Part shown: piece by piece, positions 62,101 through 64,000 of the stretch
Layout of the letters: the number at the start of each line of letters is the position of its first letter
How positions within the stretch are numbered: position 1 is the stretch's first letter
Source: Sipunculus nudus
Taxonomy: Eukaryota > Annelida > Sipuncula > Golfingiida > Sipunculidae
DNA length: 64,000 bases
Reading direction: 5' to 3'
NCBI GenBank assembly: GCA_026874595.1
Contig: CM049306.1
Span: 5,036,019-5,100,018 of the forward strand
Program-made: the position numbers and the translations under genes
The notes under the pieces: model-generated
What the model was told of the DNA's origin: nothing
Database searches by the model: none
What the model saw: only the letters and a program-made list of their open reading frames with translations

Positions 62101-62933
62101 CATCCCATAACCCATACCTATGTATATGCATAATATAAAAGAAATCTGTCCATTAGTTTTTGACTTATAATGCTCACAGTACTGTAAGGTGGCAATTTTG
62201 GGGGTATTAAATGGCATGAAAATAAGTAAAGAATAATAGGTGGCGCCACCAGTTTCTGGAACATGACACCCCTATCCATGATCTTCCATCAACTTGATTT
62301 CGGGATGAATCCATGCAAGATTTCCTGAGATATTGAAGAATTTGTGTGATTTTCCCCAAAATTGGACTATTCAAGGTCAAGGACACTCTCCTAGTAAAGG
62401 TCATGACCTCATTTTAAATAGGCGTCGTCCTCTTACCCATATCTATACATATACCAAGTTTGGTAAAGTTCCGTGAAATATTTTTTGGGTTATCGCACCA
62501 ACAAGATTTATATGCAGCGGCGGCTGCGGAACCGGTATGAAAACATAGTATCCCCCGACTTTGTCTGGGGATACAATTATATAAGCATGACCGATGTCCT
62601 TGAACTTAACAATAACAAGCCCTGATCTATAAACATCAGGGTCCCTACTGAACAGGCACCCCGGTGAGTACCCAAACTACAAGCTACAGAGTAAATTCTT
62701 ACTGGTAATCAGAACTCCCAGTCATAAGATGATGTGCAATACTGTGTGAGGCTAAAAAACCACCAACCTTTTTGTAGATGCGTTGAATGTCTTCCATTAG
62801 CTCGTTAACACGATTACACATCTGGCCATTGTAAACTTCACTTACGACCGCGTGGTCATGGCTCTGACGCTTGGTGGACTGTAGCAGGGTTTGCCAGCAG
62901 GTATAGGTTGAGAAGCCCGGCCAGTTCTCCCTC
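19254..62933 (-). CDS. srgap: SLIT-ROBO Rho GTPase-activating protein, 16 exons, N-terminus outside window
   Basis: srGAPs sit at the plasma membrane, where the F-BAR dimer bends membrane and the RhoGAP domain speeds GTP hydrolysis by Rac/Cdc42-type GTPases during axon guidance and cell migration downstream of Robo. The exons placed here join in one frame to 1,126 residues plus stop. Residues 1 to about 280 are F-BAR helices (start missing), and about 336-408 a linker with [10 protein letters not shown] and LFGGSLEEY. About 409-600 is RhoGAP, with arginine finger R437 in GVFRVSG and the signatures [18 protein letters not shown] and [15 protein letters not shown]. About 630-686 is SH3 ([19 protein letters not shown]), and 689-1126 a Ser/Pro-rich tail. 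Domain order and the F-BAR to RhoGAP linker identify srGAP rather than another RhoGAP. The paralogue number cannot be set; invertebrates usually have one. Confidence 0.95.
21287..21467 (-). CDS. srgap: srgap exon o (SH3)
   Basis: Acceptor GATTTTAG|AACAAG, donor AAACAGAG|GTGGGT. It encodes a full SH3 fold: [36 protein letters not shown]. The SH3 domain binds proline motifs such as those in Robo and WAVE-pathway partners. Confidence 0.95.
24000..24275. repeat. 31-bp minisatellite with 122-bp higher-order unit
   Basis: Monomers of the type TACATGAATCTATCATTCCT plus GGTCATATATG (31 bp; one variant 29 bp with CAAG and CAAGG). Four monomers form a block at 24,000-24,121 that repeats exactly in order at 24,122-24,243, then a partial third block. 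Confidence 0.95.
24862..25369 (+). mobile_element. Family 1 element, copy B (5' part only)
   Basis: Starts ACAAGGGACCCATTGGTCAC and stays collinear with copy A (9,511-10,030) to CATGTACATAGGTACCTATGG. It then stops, before the paired cores, the (CGGA)n tract and the 3' end. A 3'-truncated or internally deleted copy. Confidence 0.8.
25370..26204. other. Non-coding intron sequence with G-tract and GA repeat
   Basis: A long G-tract (25,679-25,706, with single A interruptions) and a GA-rich microsatellite beginning near 26,120. Nothing coding was found; reading frames here are short and unrecognised. Confidence 0.5.
26205..27111 (+). repeat. 180-bp tandem repeat headed by a hairpin
   Basis: Begins near a short hairpin GTGTCG-GAA-CGACAC (26,213-26,227) and ATGCCCCCGCC. 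Five units follow, marked by GTAGGTCAAC or a variant at 26,311, 26,491, 26,671, 26,834 and 27,014 (spacing 180, 180, 163, 180). Units carry CACCAAAAATCAGGCC and ATCTGCAGGCATTG. The last unit is cut in its A-tract by copy C and resumes at 31,964. Confidence 0.88.
27112..29753 (+). mobile_element. Family 1 element, copy C (full length)
   Basis: Starts ACAAGGGACCTATGGGTCAC and ends CAGCTGAGCTA. It has an AT-rich 5' third, two related cores (about 28,375-28,945 and 29,060-29,620), a (CGGA)n tract near 29,664 and the 3' stem. It is collinear with copy F over its whole length with high similarity (about nine in ten bases in the stretches compared by eye), so the two are recent relatives. Confidence 0.85.
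29754..30407. other. Spacer between family 1 copies C and D
   Basis: AT-rich sequence without similarity to the 5' thirds of copies A, C or F that I can see. It lies inside the composite insertion in the 180-bp repeat. Nothing coding was found. Confidence 0.5.
30408..31963 (+). mobile_element. Family 1 element, copy D (lacks 5' end)
   Basis: Begins at a G-run followed by TGCAGGGCAGGGGGAAGCCTGC, matching copy A from about 10,072, and continues through both cores and the (CGGA)n tract to CAGCTGAGCTA. The next bases (31,964 on) resume the interrupted 180-bp repeat. Confidence 0.82.
31964..32026 (+). repeat. Resumed fragment of the 180-bp repeat
   Basis: AAAAACGTACATGTGTATTT and CATGAAATTTTCTATGTTCAGGATCC match the part of the 180-bp unit that should follow the break at 27,111 (compare 26,930-27,000). 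Confidence 0.85.
32027..34509 (+). mobile_element. Family 1 element, copy E (rearranged 5' part)
   Basis: No ACAAGGGACC start. A fragment of the second core's leading part is at about 32,100-32,260. A stretch at 32,630-32,900 matches copy C near 27,860-28,120, then both cores (about 33,130-33,690 and 33,880-34,390), a (CGGA)n tract and the 3' stem end at 34,509. Confidence 0.75.
34510..37652. other. Intron sequence, no feature recognised
   Basis: AT-rich, no long repeat and no exon. Frames such as 34,559-34,828 minus and 36,339-36,575 plus show no family resemblance. Confidence 0.5.
37653..37720 (-). CDS. srgap: srgap exon n (acidic linker RhoGAP to SH3)
   Basis: A 68-bp exon. Acceptor ATTACAG|GGACCG, donor GAGGAAG|GTGAGC. 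It encodes [20 protein letters not shown], the acidic linker present before SH3 in srGAPs. Phase fits both neighbours. Confidence 0.88.
39718..40689. mobile_element. MITE with CAGTGGCAGATCCAGAA inverted ends
   Basis: The left end CAGTGGCAGATCCAGAA is repeated perfectly in inverted form at the right end (40,673-40,689). The 972-bp interior lacks a transposase. Ends beginning CAGTGGC resemble hAT-type MITEs, but I see no clear 8-bp target duplication, so the superfamily is open. It contains a (TA)n run near 39,823 and a long internal hairpin. Confidence 0.8.
40097..40305. repeat. Long hairpin and direct repeat inside the MITE
   Basis: Arms of about 65 bases (40,143-40,206 and the reverse complement at 40,237-40,305) contain AACAATTATTTTACCACGAG and its counterpart with few mismatches. 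The loop AGATGTGCATTTTCACCATT...CAACATTCT also occurs as a direct copy 108 bp upstream (40,097-40,130). Confidence 0.85.
42420..42705. repeat. GC-rich palindromic block in AT-rich intron
   Basis: Rich in GCAGCGC, GCGCTGC and related words on both strands (for example GCAGCGCTGCACAGCGCAGC near 42,574), with an AT-rich gap near 42,630. It begins at GGGGCCCAGCCACACC and ends near AGCGCAGGGCCTTAACTGCC. A MITE is possible; clear inverted ends were not resolved. Confidence 0.6.
42897..43106 (-). CDS. srgap: srgap exon m (RhoGAP end)
   Basis: Acceptor ACTTACAG|CCTGTC, donor GACGAAGG|GTAAGC. It encodes [20 protein letters not shown] and continues to [20 protein letters not shown], closing the RhoGAP domain. 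Confidence 0.95.
43825..43930 (-). CDS. srgap: srgap exon l (RhoGAP)
   Basis: Acceptor GTTTTCAG|AATTAG, donor TCAATCA|GTAAGC. It encodes [20 protein letters not shown] and [12 protein letters not shown], ending with a split histidine codon. Confidence 0.93.
43931..45894 (-). other. srgap intron between RhoGAP exons k and l
   Basis: AT-rich, nothing recognised. A 155-codon frame on plus (45,298-45,765) is low complexity (Tyr/Ile rich) and resembles no family I know; it is treated as chance. Confidence 0.5.
45895..46029 (-). CDS. srgap: srgap exon k (RhoGAP)
   Basis: Acceptor GACAACAG|GGGAGG, donor AGCAGTC|GTGAGT. It encodes [20 protein letters not shown] and the helix [14 protein letters not shown], the central GTPase-binding segment. 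Confidence 0.94.
46473..46550 (-). CDS. srgap: srgap exon j (RhoGAP, arginine finger)
   Basis: A 78-bp exon. Acceptor GCTTCAG|GTCTCC, donor GAAAAAG|GTGTG. It encodes [20 protein letters not shown]; the arginine in VFRVSG is the catalytic finger inserted into the GTPase active site. It has no reading frame of its own long enough to stand out. Confidence 0.93.
46551..47096 (-). other. srgap intron, nothing recognised
   Basis: AT-rich intron between exons i and j without repeats or conserved blocks. Confidence 0.6.
47097..47157 (-). CDS. srgap: srgap exon i (RhoGAP start)
   Basis: A 61-bp exon. Acceptor TATTGCAG|GCC, donor CTACATG|GTAAGC. It encodes [20 protein letters not shown] and one base of the next codon, the first RhoGAP helix. 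Confidence 0.92.
47338..48140. repeat. 31-bp minisatellite, about 26 copies
   Basis: Units of the type CAGTAAATGTATGGTACTAA followed by ACTCAACACGT, repeated for about 800 bp with scattered substitutions and some length variants. It lies in the srgap intron just upstream of RhoGAP exon i. Confidence 0.95.
48820..49038 (-). CDS. srgap: srgap exon h (linker to RhoGAP)
   Basis: Acceptor CTTTCAG|AAATTTAGG, donor GTAGAG|GTAAGT. 73 codons in phase 0 with [18 protein letters not shown], a proline motif [11 protein letters not shown] (possible SH3 ligand) and [11 protein letters not shown] just before RhoGAP. Confidence 0.92.
49267..49434 (-). CDS. srgap: srgap exon g (F-BAR extension)
   Basis: Acceptor TTTACAG|ACTTGG, donor CTTGAG|GTAAGT. 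56 codons in phase 0 containing [16 protein letters not shown], aligned with the srGAP motif AKRRANQQETExFYF. Confidence 0.9.
49435..50367 (-). other. srgap intron with minisatellite
   Basis: Intron between exons f and g. Apart from the 31-bp array at 49,934-50,235 it shows no recognised element. Confidence 0.6.
49934..50235. repeat. 31-bp minisatellite, about 9-10 copies
   Basis: Units of the type AAAGTTACTCATCAACAATG followed by TGGGCATTATT. The first four units are nearly identical; later ones are more diverged. The sequence is unrelated to the other 31-bp arrays. Confidence 0.93.
50368..50469 (-). CDS. srgap: srgap exon f (coiled coil after F-BAR)
   Basis: Acceptor TTTACAG|GTGTGTC, donor GATGAG|GTGAGG. 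34 codons in phase 0 encode [20 protein letters not shown] and then LRLENDE, the coiled-coil segment following F-BAR in srGAPs. Confidence 0.9.
50979..51200 (-). CDS. srgap: srgap exon e (F-BAR, C-terminal helices)
   Basis: Acceptor ACCACAG|TGCTTGG, donor GACGAG|GTTGGT. 74 codons in phase 0, beginning [13 protein letters not shown] and ending [13 protein letters not shown], the srGAP-specific stretch closing the F-BAR domain. Confidence 0.94.
51201..52179 (-). other. srgap intron, nothing recognised
   Basis: AT-rich intron between exons d and e; no repeat or RNA gene noticed. Confidence 0.55.
52180..52308 (-). CDS. srgap: srgap exon d (F-BAR)
   Basis: Acceptor TCTTGACAG|AAACAAG, donor ATTGAT|GTAAGT. 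43 codons in phase 0 with [20 protein letters not shown] and DLSDLID, close to the vertebrate srGAP sequence at this place. Confidence 0.94.
52894..53049 (-). CDS. srgap: srgap exon c (F-BAR)
   Basis: Acceptor TTTGACAG|ACC, donor GAGAAG|GTAAGC. 52 codons in phase 0, starting [19 protein letters not shown], a lysine-rich coiled-coil segment typical of the F-BAR core. Confidence 0.93.
53677..53739 (-). CDS. srgap: srgap exon b (F-BAR)
   Basis: A small 63-bp exon. Acceptor TTTACAG|TGTCG, donor AACTGTACAAT|GTAAGT. Its 21 codons end LKVLNELYN, which joins the next exon to give the conserved LNELYxxMKTYHxYH of srGAPs. It is too short for an ORF search but is fixed by family conservation and splice sites. 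Confidence 0.9.
56601..59211 (+). mobile_element. Family 1 element, copy F (full length)
   Basis: Starts ACAAGGGACCTATGGGTCAC and ends CAGCTGAGCTA. It is collinear with copy C throughout, with paired cores (about 57,860-58,420 and 58,500-59,090) and a (CGGA)n tract near 59,125. Left flank ends TTA and right flank begins AAAATTAATC. Confidence 0.85.
59409..60216 (+). mobile_element. Family 1 element, copy G (5'-truncated, one core)
   Basis: Begins AACAGCCTGGGGAGCATAGA, which matches the inter-core part of copy A near 10,769. It continues through the second core, a decayed (CGGA)n tract and CAGCTGAGCTA. Confidence 0.82.
60700..61990 (+). repeat. 288-bp satellite, five units with DR1-like motifs
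   Basis: The phrase beginning TCCTGTGACCTTGACCTTTG starts at 60,738, 61,026, 61,314, 61,603 and (diverged) 61,892. Each unit also carries CCAATGGG, ATCAATAAAAGCAGGAATTA and a second TTTGACCTTGTGACC. Short frames inside are repeat artefacts. Confidence 0.93.
62548..62574. repeat. Terminal hairpin of the 288-bp satellite element
   Basis: GTATCCCC pairs with GGGGATAC. After one C/T mismatch, GAC pairs with GTC around a TTT loop. It gives an 11-bp stem with one mismatch. Confidence 0.85.
62768..62933 (-). CDS. srgap: srgap exon a (F-BAR)
   Basis: Acceptor TTATTCCAG before GAGGGAGAAC; donor AAAAAG|GTTGGT. The first base completes a codon from an upstream exon, then 55 codons follow, including [19 protein letters not shown] and [10 protein letters not shown], matching the srGAP F-BAR helix with its RESRDH-type motif. 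It ends in phase 0. Confidence 0.9.
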
Positions 62934-64000
62934 CTGGAATAAAACAGAACATTAAAGGACATCTGTGGGACACAAAAACAGAGTGCTACAGGCACAAGTG
63001 AATCATGAGTGTTGTTGATTAACCATGATGAGAATGAAGAGGACCCGTCAGAAGGGTGCATCCTGACACAGTATAACAGTGTAGTGCCATCATTGCTGTA
63101 TACAGTGGCATAAACGCAAATCTTAGGTACATCATATCAACCTATAAATGATCACACATCTCCCACAATGACTGATCAGTAAACAACCGTTAATGGCACT
63201 GAGAATGTTTAGACCTGCTGTTTGTCATGAGCCAGATATGACAATAAAAAATAAGCTGATTAAATATATATTTTGTAGCACTCCCTGAAAGCTTGATCCT
63301 AAAGCCACATTGACACAGACATGGGTACAAGTCTATACTGACACAGGTCTGACCATCATCCGGAAATTAAACCTGATTCTGTGACTCCCTAAACAATGCC
63401 ATAAATATGTATAATACAGGCCATGTTAACAGTCAGTACAGACTAATGTTAAATAATATTAACACCAGTGCTTGGTCTACAATTTCATATACCATAAAGC
63501 GATCCTGATATCATAATAAACCCCCACAGCATGTATACAGTTATATTTTCAGTTATTTGAGAACAACTGAATAACCACATCCTAGTCTGGAAACCATTTC
63601 CTGATAACCCATAATCTGATGCCACCAGTACTTGTTATAAAGTCTAATAAGTCAGTCTGCTAGTGTCCAAATGCGTGTCAAATTGTGAAAAAAAAACTTT
63701 AAAAAAATTAAAGAATTATAGTCTGTTACTTAAATTTATAGTTGAGAAGATAAAAATTAAATCTATTTGGCCCTTACAGAACAATTTATATGAGAATATT
63801 GGTTTGGACTTGTGGCACCACAAGTTTACGAATGCAGCAGTGATAATTTGATAAATCAAATGATTATTATTGTGGTGACAAATGGTAAATGTCAAATATC
63901 TGTTCAACAGCTTTTATAAGCTAATGTAACATCATATCTAACATATCTGTCAGCCCTGAGTGGCTTAACATCCTTAGTGAGTTGTTATGTAACTAACAAC
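62934..64000. other. srgap upstream intron, no exon seen
   Basis: No sequence resembling the missing N-terminal F-BAR exons was found on the minus strand. AT-rich with no recognised repeat. The start codon and promoter of srgap lie beyond the window. Confidence 0.6.

Larger units (their letters stand above)
60557..62574 (+). mobile_element. Second hairpin-ended repeat element with 288-bp satellite core
   Basis: The left part has a hairpin TGGCACC-GCA-GGTGCCA (60,560-60,576) and a C-run. The centre has five tandem units of 288-289 bp. The right part has GCAGCGGCGGCTGC (62,514-62,527) and a terminal hairpin GTATCCCC...GGGGATAC (62,548-62,574). It is non-coding. The exact left boundary is inferred from the hairpin only. 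Confidence 0.6.
53740..62767 (-). other. srgap intron within F-BAR (9 kb)
   Basis: Contains family 1 copies F and G and the 288-bp satellite element. The stretch 53,740-56,600 has no recognised exon or repeat apart from a G-run near 56,307. A 134-codon plus-strand frame at 55,480-55,884 matches no family I recognise. Confidence 0.65.

Overview
The window is eukaryotic, AT-rich genomic DNA dominated by introns and repeats. The one host gene is a metazoan SLIT-ROBO Rho GTPase-activating protein (srGAP). The repeats (many families with (CGGA)n tracts, a 288-bp satellite rich in TGACCTTTGACCT, LINE and Tigger/pogo remains) suggest a marine invertebrate, most likely a bivalve or other mollusc. That assignment is an inference from repeat style and is not proven.

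Layout. Positions 1-8.4 kb are a nest of mobile DNA: a roughly 290-bp direct duplication, two opposite-facing copies of a small repeat carrying a 21-bp palindromic minisatellite, and a dead, 5'-truncated LINE on the minus strand. The LINE is split by an apparently complete Tigger/pogo-like DNA transposon with an intact 519-residue DDE transposase, matching terminal inverted repeats and TA target duplication. From 9.5 to 14 kb lie a long non-autonomous repeat element (family 1, copy A) and decayed satellites with a GGTGGCGCCAC core. From 14 to 19 kb is non-coding DNA downstream of the host gene, with one short MITE.

From 19,254 to 62,933 (minus strand) sixteen srgap exons can be placed with consistent splice sites and reading phase. 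Together they encode 1,126 residues: most of an F-BAR domain, a RhoGAP domain with its arginine finger, an SH3 domain and a long proline/serine-rich tail ending in a stop codon. Only the N-terminal F-BAR part (past 64,000) is missing. All exons join in one frame, which is strong support for the model.

The srgap introns hold the remaining repeats: further copies B to G of family 1, a 180-bp tandem repeat interrupted by a 4.85-kb composite insertion, three different minisatellites all with 31-bp monomers, a 972-bp MITE with an internal long hairpin, a GC-rich palindromic block, and a 2-kb element whose 288-bp units each carry perfect DR1-type nuclear-receptor motifs.

The most unusual theme is a shared architecture in repeats otherwise unrelated in sequence: a short hairpin near the 5' end, central tandem repeats, a GC-rich stretch and a 3' terminal hairpin. 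It resembles non-autonomous rolling-circle (Helentron/HINE-like) elements. The composite insertion into a satellite gives a partial empty-site test of that idea.
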